Shown piece by piece: positions 54,736 to 64,000 of a stretch of DNA of 64,000 nucleotides. The stretch is from Medicago truncatula (taxonomy: Eukaryota > Streptophyta > Magnoliopsida > Fabales > Fabaceae), in the NCBI RefSeq assembly GCF_003473485.1, contig NC_053047.1, positions 36,690,972-36,754,971 of the forward strand, given 5' to 3'. A model generated the notes under the pieces. That model saw only the letters and a list, made by a program, of their open reading frames with translations. It was not told the origin of the DNA and did no database searches. Within the stretch, counting starts at the first letter, position 1. The number at the start of each line of letters is the position of its first letter. Made by a program: the position numbers and the translations under genes.

Positions 54736-56567
54736 CTGAAACACAAGTTCATATCACTTCAGGAAAGAACACAGGCTAAATAGAAAAACTTGGTATGAGT
54801 ATAGATTAAGGTATACAGAAATAAAAAATGGTCCACAAACACAACTGCAGCCTCAACATTGTCAATTTTTTACTACAATTGCATTGCAGCCGTATTTTTC
54901 ACAATTTTCTGCAATATAAAACTGGAAGAGTTTAACACAGAAGTCCCAGTGTTTGAATTTTTGAAACAAACATAATCACTAACGTCTTGTACATATTTTA
55001 TAAGAACCAACCATTTTTATGTACTGGAAGATCGATTGGAGACCTAAGAGACACCGGAAGAGTTTTATGCAGGAGTTTCAAAGTTCGAACTCTCGAAACT
55101 TACATAATCACTAATTTACTAACAATTTGTCTTTACAAAAAAACGTTTAACAAAACACAACATATATATTTTTTTAGAACCAACATTTTTTTATAAACCT
55201 TGTTAAAATGACATCTTCAAAACATTGTTCACAATTTTCAGCAATATAAGTGACTACAGGCACAATTTTCTACAATATGTATCTCTTCCATATAGTAGCA
55301 CCAATGCTTTGGATTAAAGAAGTGTCTAGTGTTTGACACTTGTCATTTCGGTCTCCAACATTGATACATGTGATTTTGTTCAATCACTTTCATTATATTA
55401 AACTATCTATTATCAGTGTCTATGTGTCGGTGTTTGTAAGTTGTCGGTGTCAATGACTCAAAAAAGCAACTACCGATGTGAGTAAAACCTTGACATACAC
55501 TTCAATAGTGCCTATGGATCTCTTCTAGTATCTAAAGCTACGTAGCACCAACACTTGGAATTAAAGTGTCGGTCTACGACACTGACACACCAACACGAAA
55601 CTGACACATGTCCTTCTATTCACTCACTTTTGTTTATTAAACTATTATCAATGTCTACATGTCAGTGTTATGTAAGTTGTCGGTGTCTATGACTCATAAA
55701 AGAGACTACGGACGCACAAGTAAAACCTACAAGTACACTCCAATACTCAATAGTGCATATGTATCATTTCCACAGTCAATATCTATGTAGCACTAACACT
55801 TCAAATTAAAGTGTCTGTTGTCAACACGGTGTTATGTCAGTCTACAACACTAACACATGTGATTCTATTCAATCACATTCATTTTATCAAATTATTGTCA
55901 GTGTCTGTGTATTGTGTAATTGTCGGTGTCTATGATTCATGAAAGTAACTTCGGTTGCGAGTAAAACCTCGACATACACTTATTTCAATATGCATATGTA
56001 TCTCTTCGGCGGATAGCACTTGAGTGATATAGCATTTTGGTAACATTGGTGATATTGTTTCTATCTCTCTCTTAATCATTCTCTCTCATCTAAAATGTAC
56101 CAATGTCACCAAAAAGCTATCTATGGATCACTAACACTCAGATTGAACAAGTGACTAGTGTTCGACACATGTCATATCAGTCTCCAACACTGATCCGCCA
56201 ACACGAAACTGACACAAGTGATTTTATTCGATCACTTTCATTTCATTAAATTATTATTAGTGTCTACGTATCAGTGATGTGTAAGTGAACTAAGGATTAC
56301 TCAGAAATCTAAATTCAACACCTCAACTGCCTTAGATTTTAGATACAAACGAAATAACTAAAATGCAGCATATCAATTTGAATTTCAACCTTTCACTATT
56401 AAAAATATAAATTATGAATATCTAGAGCTTATGGAATCGGAGAAAACACTCTACCCTATACTGTGAATGGCGGCCGGAAATCGCGGTGGAATCACTTCTA
56501 GCCACGCGAACAGCAAATGGGAAGGAAAATTCGAAAAAATAAGAAAAAGCTGGACAGACTTTCTCAC
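54736..56567 (-). other. Probable 5'UTR intron of the mL54 gene
   Basis: Acceptor TTTCAG ends at 54736, and a candidate donor AACG/GTGAGAAAG lies at 56568/56567. The donor sits in a GC-rich patch (about 56450-56610) that looks like a promoter-proximal first exon. The intron is inferred from splice signals only. Most of it is filled by the 235-base tandem repeat. Confidence 0.4.
55270..56290. repeat. Diverged tandem repeat, unit about 235 bases
   Basis: Four to five units share the order 'atgtatctcttc', 'gtagcaccaacact', 'attaaagtgtc', 'acacatgtgatt', 'caatcactttcatt', 'gtcggtgtctatgactca' and 'gtaaaacct'. Units start near 55275, 55510, 55755, 55990 and 56120. The fourth is interrupted by a short MITE at 56025-56120 whose ends 'tagcattttggtaacattgg' and 'ccaatgtcaccaaaaagcta' are inverted. 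Confidence 0.8.
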
Positions 56568-56649
56568 CGTTATTGGCGGCCGACGAGGAACTCCGGTGGC
56601 GTTGAGGTCAGTGCTGCAACTCTAACTTCTTGTTTATGATACAACAAAT

Positions 56650-58029
56650 GGGAAATGATAGAGCGTGCATTTTGTTGAGTTTTTGTTTTAGGGTTTTTAA
56701 TTTAATTGTTAAAATAAAAGAGATTTTAATGCAATTTTGATTTTTTTTTTTGCCGGGATTCGAACCTTCGACTTTATATATTTGATGTATTGTCATACGA
56801 GCTAAGCTCATATCGATATTTCATATATTTTTAAATAAAATTCCTTAAAAACCTTTTTTTGAAGGATTTGAAAATGTTATTTAAATTATGTTATATCATT
56901 ATATTTTAAACTAAATATTTGATGTAGAGATCCAAATTGTCAAATTTTAAAATAGAGAGATTAATTCTGAAAAGTAGTAAAAATATGAAGATTAAAACAC
57001 TAACTGACGCAAATAAAAAAAATTAATAATTTACCCTCCTCAAAGAAAGAGTGTAACTAGAATCTACTCACAAATAATAGTAGATACCATATTCAAGTAA
57101 GATCTCCACACCCTAAAAAAGAAATAAGATCTTTGCAAAATTAATGAAATTTTTAAAATTTTCCTCATTTCAAATATGAAATTGTGCACCCAAAATCGCT
57201 TAGATGAGATAACACAGATCTCTTCTAATCTAATTAAGGTTTTGGGTCTGAATCTAATTTTGGGCATATTTGATTTATAACAATAAAATAATTAGAAATT
57301 GTGCTTATTTAGATTGTCGAATTTGATTCTTACACTTCTATTTTTAATCACAACCTAGGATCGCTTAAATGAGATGGCAAAGGACTTTTCTAGTTTAATC
57401 AAGGCCATGAGTTTGAATCCAGCCTTCACCGATTGCGCACGGAGGATACTCAATCTACACCAAAAATATACATTGTCATCATTTTTTAGCAACTTTTATA
57501 AATTTTAATATTGTGGGCCAAATTTAAAAATTGAAACAAGGGGTCAATTTGAAAATTTTGAGGGACCAATTTATAATTTTGAGGGGTAAATTTGTAAATT
57601 TATCGAGGTCAATTTATAATTTGTTCTAAAAATTAGGGGTCAATTTGCAATTTATTGAAATTTATAGGGGTTAATTTGAAAAATTTGAGGATCAAAATGT
57701 AAAATTTGAAAAATGATAAGAACGAAGAAATTTCAAATCCTTAACGTCGAGATGTCATTTGAAATTCTTTAAATTTAATTTCAACAAAATACTTCGTAAA
57801 TCTCCATCATTTTGAAAATTCTCCAAATTATCATCCAACCAATGAAATTGACTTAAAAGCATTTGAACTCCCTCACAATATTACATTACCTCAAAACATT
57901 CTATCATTTAAACACACTTGAGGAAAATAGTTGTATTTTTAAAGCACGTATTTTGACAACTCTGTGTCGACACAATATGTCATTCATGTGGGTCAAGTCA
58001 CTCTTAACATATGGCCATTATGCATGTGC
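56650..58029. other. Intergenic with short repeats, no gene
   Basis: 57520-57710 consists of irregular repeats of about 35 bases around 'ggtcaatttgaaaatttt'. Two similar tRNA-like stretches with 'gcttagatgagat' and 'gcttaaatgagat' lie at 57198 and 57363. No coding region supported. Confidence 0.45.
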
Positions 58030-58470
58030 ATGCATCAACTTCTGAGTGTAGCAACACATGTTCGCTGGTATAAGCCTCAACCGGGTCGGTATAAGTGCAA
58101 CATCGATGCCTCTTTTTCGTCTTACTAGAACCGTACAAGTATTGATGTTTGTCTGCGTGATGAGGATGGAGTTTTTGTGTTAGCTAAAACTATGAGCTTC
58201 TCTTCATTATGCATTGTGGTAGTAGGAGGCTCTTGGTTTATTCCACACATTGGATTCACGATATGCAATTTGACAACGTTGATTTTGTGGTTGATTCTAA
58301 TATAACAACAAGTATGTTTCATTCATCTCATGTTGACGCGACATAATTCGGCCATATCATTACAACATGCAGGAATCTCTTTTCTACTCAGTTTACAAAC
58401 TCTCAAGTGGAGTTTAACAGACGACAAACAAACTTGGTAGTTCATGCACTTGCAGGAGATGCCAGTTTAT
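58030..58470 (+). mobile_element. LINE RNase H domain remnant
   Basis: Reads RWYKPQPGRYKCNIDASFSS, then VCLRDEDGVFVLAKT and further on EFNRRQTNLVVHALAGDA, the pattern of the RNase H end of plant LINE ORF2. The centre is frame-shifted with stops. Ends not found. Confidence 0.8.
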
Positions 58471-59019
58471 AAGATAGTCCCACTACTCATTAGGATATAC
58501 CTCATATATTAACTATTTTCTTTTTGAAGGAAAAAAAACAAGATAGTTAATACATGAAATGTTATAAGCATATTTTCATATAATAAGATGTTATTACGGT
58601 AATACTAATTTCTAATCAACAACACTAAAAATAAAACTAATGAACAAAGGTACAAACTTGTCAATTAAGTAATTAGACTTAAGTGGTTAATAAATTTTAC
58701 TAAAGGACGAATTGTTCGAAAGAACTCAAGTTCCTTTTTGGCGTAAAACATTTATTAGTCACCCTATAATTAGAGGAATGATATGTGAACAGCCAAATTG
58801 TACAACCAACAACTTATTTGCTATTTTTAATGATATTTTGATTGATTTCGATTTTTGTGCTCCTCACAAAGTTAAAGGTTGTTGCATTGGTTGTCCAATT
58901 TTAGATGTACAAATAACATAACTCCTATACTTATATCCCGAGCAAACTTTAAAGGGTTAAAAAAAAGAAGAAGAAAAACTACAAACTTGCCAAATTATTT
59001 CCCGAAGTTGATATGCTTA
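58471..59019. other. Intergenic, possible MITE at 58765-58920
   Basis: 'aatgatatgtgaacagcc' followed by 'gtacaaccaacaactt' is inversely repeated as 'aaggttgttgcattggttg' and 'tagatgtacaaataac', resembling the AATGATATTTGTACA family. No gene supported. Confidence 0.4.
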
Positions 59020-59027
59020 CCTAACCG

Positions 59028-60436
59028 TAGGGCTGGGCAAAAATAACCAAAAACAAAATTGAACCGGTTAACCGAACCGAACCGTATCAAAATTAACTGA
59101 AACATTTAACCAATTCTCAAACCGAACCATAATTTTGATAACAATTACAACCGAACCGAACCGTTAGTAACCACAATTATCCAAACCGAACCATTAACCA
59201 TAATTATTTTAAAAATAGCTTATTTTAAATAAATAAAAAACAGCATATTCAAAACAGCTTATTTTAAAACAGCTAATTTTATGCAAAACAACTTATTTTA
59301 AAAAATAGGTTATTCAAAACAACTTGTTTAATGAAAACGGCTTATTTTAAAGCTGTTTTGAATAAGCCGTTAGGATGGTTAGTTTTATGTTAGGGAAATC
59401 AACTTCTGTTAACTAAGTCTGTTGCAATTCTTTGAGAAATCTACTAGCTGATCTTGGGGCTTATTCGAGGATAGCAACACATTGTTAGGGAACAATTTCG
59501 AGTACCTAGTTTTGTAAGCATACAGTTAACATGTTTACACCGTTAGATTTTAAAGTTGCATGTTACCTAAATGATTAGAGATTTACTTATCTATTTTGAA
59601 AAAACTATGTACAATGGGAATTGTGATTCTTTTCTTATTTGGCAGTAACATGGAAATATTGCTATGGTAATTGTGATTCGTTTTATAGCTTTCATTATGT
59701 TGTCCAACATTCATCAGAGGTCCTGTATTTTATCATAGGAATATAACAATAACAACAGCAATTGTTTAACTCAAAGGAGCACAATAAATGTATTCTAACG
59801 GTTTGCTATCAAGAATTGATTTAAAGGAAGAGTATGAACGTTCAAGCATGAAATGCTTCTGGTAGATACATTTTCTTTAATAATGTAATTTGCAAGCTAG
59901 AACCTCCTTAAGGATTAAATGTCACAATTTTTGACAACTTGCAATTTGATCAAATCAAACGTAATGGTTTGGTAAATCTTAATTTTCAGACTCTTAATTT
60001 TAAAATAAGCTGTTTTTTAAAACATGTTGTATAAGCTGTTTTTAAAATAAGTTGTTTTTTAAAATAAGTTGTAGTTTCATAAAATAAGTTGTTTTGCATA
60101 AAATAAGTTGTTTTAAAATAAGCTGTTTTGAATAAGCTATTTTTTAAAATAAGTTGTTTTGCATAAGATAAGTTGTTTTGAAGAAATAAACTATTCTACC
60201 TTTTAATTTTAATTTGTTATTTATTTTTAATAAAAGTGGTTTTATTTATTGGATAAAAATATTTATTTTGGTTCGGTTTGGTTAATAGGTAAACAAATGG
60301 TTAACCGAACCATAATGTCGTTCAGTTTGGTTACTTCCAAACTTTAAACAGTTCAGTTCAATTTTTCCGAACCATTTAAGCAATTTGGTTCGGTTCGGTT
60401 CAGTTTTAATGATTAACCGAACCATGCCCACCCCTA
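59028..60436. mobile_element. Non-autonomous hAT element
   Basis: Terminal repeats TAGGGCTGGGCAAA and ATGCCCACCCCTA, with 8-bp flanks CCTAACCG and CCTAACCT (7 of 8). Subterminal 'accgaaccgaaccg' and 'cggttcggttc' arrays are inverted copies, and inner 'agcttattttaaaacagc' type repeats face 'aaataagttgttttgcata'. No transposase frame. Confidence 0.85.
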
Positions 60437-60444
60437 CCTAACCT

Positions 60445-61095
60445 CCATAATAATTCTGGTCACCCATAAATAAATGTATGACATGCATGAATCATGATAT
60501 CCATTTATTACTTAAATCTATTTGATTTATTGTGGATCCTACGACAAAAGTGTCATAGATTCTAAAATAATTTTATTAATTTGTATCTTCGAGGTATAAG
60601 TTAAGAAGTTAAAAAAAAAAAAAAAATCAATTTTTATATTAAAAATATAAAATATTAAACTTATTAATATAGGTGGATCCAGTTTATATAGCTAGCCACA
60701 CCAATTTTTTTATTTACTAAGGATGTCTATAAGAATGAAATATTAAAAGATGTTGTCGATTCATTTTCTTACAATTAACATTTGTTAGGGTTTCGAATTG
60801 ACTTGAACTAATAAACTAATAACACTAGTTCGAATAAAACTTTTGAAAATATTATTGAATGAAATAGAACATAGTTTATAACTTAATTAAGCAAAAAAAA
60901 TTATTATTATTTTAATATTTTAACCACTCCAAAAAGTAGACTTTGGATTCACCTCTCTTATCAATGCATAAACATATGCAAGATTTGGGGTTCGAACCCC
61001 GACCACCACAAAAAAAAATGCACCATTTCCATGAAAAAACCTCTATATTTGGTTTCTAAACTTACACCCTTATTCAACAAGTTAACATTTTTCTA
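60445..61095. other. Intergenic upstream of the UGT gene
   Basis: AT-rich, no gene. A perfect small hairpin 'ggggttcgaacccc' at 60987-61000 resembles a tRNA T-loop region but lacks the remaining tRNA. Confidence 0.4.
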
Positions 61096-61096
61096 A

Positions 61097-61103
61097 TATA
61101 AAT
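61097..61103 (+). promoter_or_regulatory. TATA box of the UGT gene
   Basis: TATAAAT, 76 bases before the ATG at 61173, in an AT-rich promoter followed by a short 5'UTR. Confidence 0.6.
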
Positions 61104-61172
61104 TACCATCATCATTCATCATCCACACTAGCTAGACTTCCCTTGTTTCTTCTCCACATAGCAAAACTAACA

Positions 61173-61970
61173 ATGTCTTCTTCAGATGAATCCTTTGTTG
61201 CTCATGTAGCTTTCCTTCCAAGTTCTGGTCTAGGTCATCTCAATCCATGTCTAAGAACAGCTGAGTTATTTCTTCGTTATGGCTGCAAAATCACTCTCAT
61301 CACACCAAAACCAACAATCTCTTTAGCTGAATCAGACCTCATCACTCAGTTTTGTTCTTCTTTCCCCTCATCTCAACTCACTCAAATAGACTTAAACCTC
61401 ATCCCTTTAGATCCATCGATTAACGTTAACACCGTCGATCCATTTTGGCTTCAGTTCGAAACCATTCGTCAATCACTTCATCGCCTTTTACCTTCAATTC
61501 TAACAAAACTATCATCTTCACCATCATCGTCATCACCTCTCTCAGCTTTGATCTATGATGTTAGTTTGATTTCACCTTTGGTTTCCATCATGGAGAGTTT
61601 CACTTTTCCTAGCTACATATATTTCATAGCACCAGCAAGAATGTTTTCTTTCTTTGCATATTTATCTGTTCTTTCTGAGAAAAGCAATGATGGTAAACAT
61701 TTTTCATGCATTGGTGATGCTGTTGAAATCCCTGGAATTGCACCAATACCAAAATCTTCATTACCTCCTTTGATTCTTCAACCTAATAGTCTCTTTGAAA
61801 AGATACTTATGGAAGATAGTCCTAAACTTAGAAAGCTTCATGGTATTTTTATGAACTCGTTTGAAGATCTGGAAGCTGAAGCACTAGCTGCACTTAATGA
61901 TGGGAAAGTTGTTCCTGGGTTGCCTCCTGTTCATGCTATTGGTCCTTTGGTGCCATGTGAATTTGAGAAG
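61173..61970 (+). CDS. UGT708-like glycosyltransferase, exon 1
   Basis: The 266-codon first exon of a family-1 UDP-sugar glycosyltransferase. It begins MSSSDESFVAHVAFLPSSGL followed by the catalytic-His region GLGHLNPCLRTAELF. LITPKPTISLAESDLI, TVDPFWLQFETIRQSLHRLL and IFMNSFEDLEAEALAALNDG agree closely with legume UGT708 proteins, which C-glucosylate 2-hydroxyflavanones or isoflavones. That function is an inference from similarity. The frame runs on past 61970 to a stop at 62030, but the splice site AAG/GTTCATGTC there joins in frame to exon 2. A further upstream ATG at 61143 would add ten residues not found in the family. Confidence 0.88.
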
Positions 61971-62229
61971 GTTCATGTCTCACTAAAACTTTGGTTTAAA
62001 TGCAGTTTTGACTCTATTTTACTTTTGTAGAAACTAAAATTGACTTAGAGGTGTAAAATTGATTTTGATATGTTTATGTGTATGTTTGGTTTGGCGGTGG
62101 AGAGAATTGATTTTGATAGAATTGAGTTTGATAGAATTGATTTTGGTAAAGAGTAAGTTGAATGGAATTGATTTTTGTGTAGAATTGATTTTGTCTTAAA
62201 AATTGATTCCAATTTGAAGCTAAGGCTTA

Positions 62230-62501
62230 CTCCCTCCGTTTCAAAATGAGTGTCGTTTTAGCAACAAAAAATTGTTTCAAAATGAATGTCACTTTCAGTT
62301 TCCAATGCAATAATAATTTTTTCTTTTCAATTGTACCCTCCAATTAATACTCTGCACACTACTCCAAAGTATTGCTATTAAAACTAACCAATAACTAATA
62401 AGGATAATTTGGTAAAATAACCATTCTCTTTCTTTTAATCATTGCATTTCTTAATATGTGTGTAAAGATCTAAAACAACACACATTTTAAAACGGAGGGA
62501 G
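62230..62501. mobile_element. Stowaway MITE in the UGT intron
   Basis: CTCCCTCCGTTTCAAAATGA and AAAACGGAGGGAG ends, flanked by TA (62228-62229 and 62502-62503). Third member of this class in the window. Confidence 0.92.
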
Positions 62502-62545
62502 TAACATTTTTGATTCTACATCTTTTTATAAGTCATCTTTTAGAA

Positions 62546-62895
62546 GGTTAAATATGTTTTTAATTTCTTTAAATATACCAATTTTCATATTTAATTCCTA
62601 AAAAACTTTCCATCAAGCAACAATCCCCATAAGCATTATTGTCTTCAAAATTGGTCCCCACCAATGACTCCACTAATAAAAAGCTGGTGTGGCAATTACA
62701 CAATTTAGTCATGTGTATTTACCACGTCAATTAAATTAGCAACATGTAGGTGCCATGTTAGCTTGTTAATGAGAGTTATCATTAGAGACCAACTTTGATG
62801 ATGGTAAAGTTTAAAGGGCCTTTATTTGATGATCTTTTTTAGAAGGATTTAAAATAAAAGTTGATATATTTAGAGGGAATAAAAACATATATAAC
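62546..62895. mobile_element. Worn Mutator-like MITE
   Basis: GGTTAAATATGTTTTTAATT at the left and the complementary 'gaataaaaacatatataac' at the right, as in the common legume Mutator ends. The 9-bp flanks are not conserved. Confidence 0.45.
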
Positions 62896-63879
62896 TTTTT
62901 CAATAGTAATTGAATCGACCTTAGTTTATAAAGACAAAATTATATTACGAAGACATCACCGATTTGCTATTGGTAATTTTATTATCTTTTACTCCCTCCA
63001 ATCATATTTATAAACAAAAAACAACTTTTTAAGTACATTGAATAACTAAGTATCTGATCTATAAATGTGACTGAATACATTAATTTTCAATGAACTTAAA
63101 AAAATATTTTTTTCTTATAAATATGATCGGTGGAAATATAATTTTAACCATAATTATGAAGACATAACCAACTTGCCATTGGTTTGTTGAAACCGATAAA
63201 AACAATGAAAATTTAGAGGAAAAAGAAAAAAGTGAAGTGACCAATGTGTTGGGCACCAGGCCCGGGCTTGAGGGTGTGCAAGGTGCTCAATCAGATCGGG
63301 TTTCCAAATGCTACGGGCCTCTAACAAAAAATTAAATATAATACCCACCTCCACTTAAATAAAAAATATATATGTCATATCATTTTCTTTCTTTAGTACA
63401 CGTTTGAGTTTTTTTCTTGACTCTAGTTTTCATTTTTGTACATAAATCGAATCCTATCAAACTACCCCTAATTAGTATAATCACTTAATCAGTCAATTTG
63501 AAAAGTTATTTCATTGAAAGAATCACAACAATCATTTTTTTCTTCGCATAAACCATTCGTCTTACCCTTTTCCACGACAGAGGAGTGACAAATCCAAATG
63601 ACACCTAGATAAATTTCACCTCTTTCACTTAATTTTTTTAAATTCCTTTTATATTTAGAACTTCTTCTCGTTATGATTTTTTTTTAATGAAATTTAGCTA
63701 TACAAAAAAATTATGTTTTATTTTACTAGGGGCCTATTTTAAAAAGAGAGTCGAGCCTCCTATTTCACGGGGACGGCCATGTTGGGCACCAAAACACACG
63801 GCCAACATCATAAAGTGTCTGAATACATATATGTGTTATTCTAATGTAGCCTAAACATTTGTCTTTGTTTAATATGTAG

Positions 63880-64000
63880 GTACGATGCTCAACCAACAAT
63901 TGCACGGATTCTGTATTGAAGTGGCTTGATGAACACCCTAAAGGATCAGTGGTATATGTTTGCTTGGGAAACAAGACAAGTACAAGGAGGGATCAAATAA
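63880..64000 (+). CDS. UGT708-like glycosyltransferase, exon 2 (runs off window)
   Basis: Continues exon 1 in phase 0: VRCSTNNCTDSVLKWLDEH, then KGSVVYVCLGNKTSTRRDQI, the linker and start of the C-terminal UDP-sugar-binding domain. LGNKTSTRR replaces the usual GSxT of most plant UGTs and is the form found in the UGT708 group. The PSPG box lies beyond the window, so completeness cannot be judged. Confidence 0.85.

Larger units (their letters stand above)
61971..63879 (+). other. UGT intron loaded with transposons
   Basis: GT donor at 61971 and ATATGTAG acceptor ending at 63879, phase 0. It is 1.9 kb long and carries a Stowaway MITE (62230-62501) and a worn Mutator-like MITE (62546-62895). The remainder is AT-rich without a gene; the GC-rich piece near 63250-63320 is not identified. 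Confidence 0.75.

Noticed and set aside
57190-57425. Pair of SINE-like stretches with 'gagtttgaatcc'
   Set aside because: A B-box-like motif is present, but no A box at the proper distance, tail or target duplication was found.
60987-61000. tRNA-like GGTTCGAACCCC hairpin
   Set aside because: Only the T-arm is present; no acceptor, D-arm or anticodon could be built. The same holds for 'gggattcgaacc' near 56757.

Overview
The window is plant nuclear DNA. It is AT-rich, eukaryotic in gene structure, and full of DNA transposons, LINEs, a tRNA-derived SINE, Helitrons and solo LTRs. The gene content (a Kunitz inhibitor cluster, a restorer-of-fertility-like PPR cluster and a UGT708-type glycosyltransferase) points to a legume, most likely Medicago or a close relative. 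The species call is an inference from remembered protein families; no database search was run.

Layout. Positions 1-660 hold a decayed non-LTR retrotransposon end. Positions 1055-6697 form a large inverted duplication whose two arms each carry a nearly identical Kunitz inhibitor gene, convergent, with the inner break inside a hAT transposon. Positions 7.6-30 kb hold three diverged segmental copies (A, B, C), each with a PPR gene on the minus strand and a fragment of a GH17 beta-1,3-glucanase gene. These copies were later hit by different insertions: a LINE, a solo LTR, an Au SINE and a LINE tail in B, and a hAT with a nested Stowaway MITE in C. Between B and C lies a LINE broken up by a solo LTR and a palindromic MITE.

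Positions 30.4-31.4 kb are another LINE remnant. Positions 31575-36704 look like one Helitron made of two head-to-tail 2.56-kb units, each carrying a captured three-exon B3-like gene fragment. Positions 37.8-51.1 kb hold four more Kunitz inhibitor genes on the plus strand, separated by a Helitron/hAT nest, a Mutator-like element with a perfect 9-bp target duplication, and a Copia solo LTR. A decayed UGT708-like fragment follows at 51.9 kb. A mitochondrial ribosomal protein gene (mL54/L37 family) lies at 54.3 kb with a probable 5'UTR intron full of tandem repeats. The window ends in a UGT708-like gene whose second exon runs off the edge.

Functional reading. The six Kunitz genes encode secreted protease-inhibitor-like proteins and share a TATA box at a near-fixed distance from the ATG, so they are probably a co-regulated defence or symbiosis family. 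The PPR genes probably encode mitochondrial RNA-binding proteins and show deletion and gene-conversion-like mosaicism typical of the RFL class. No cluster resembling a wholly new pathway is visible. The most unusual structures are the Kunitz palindrome, the two-unit Helitron and the PPR conversion tracts.
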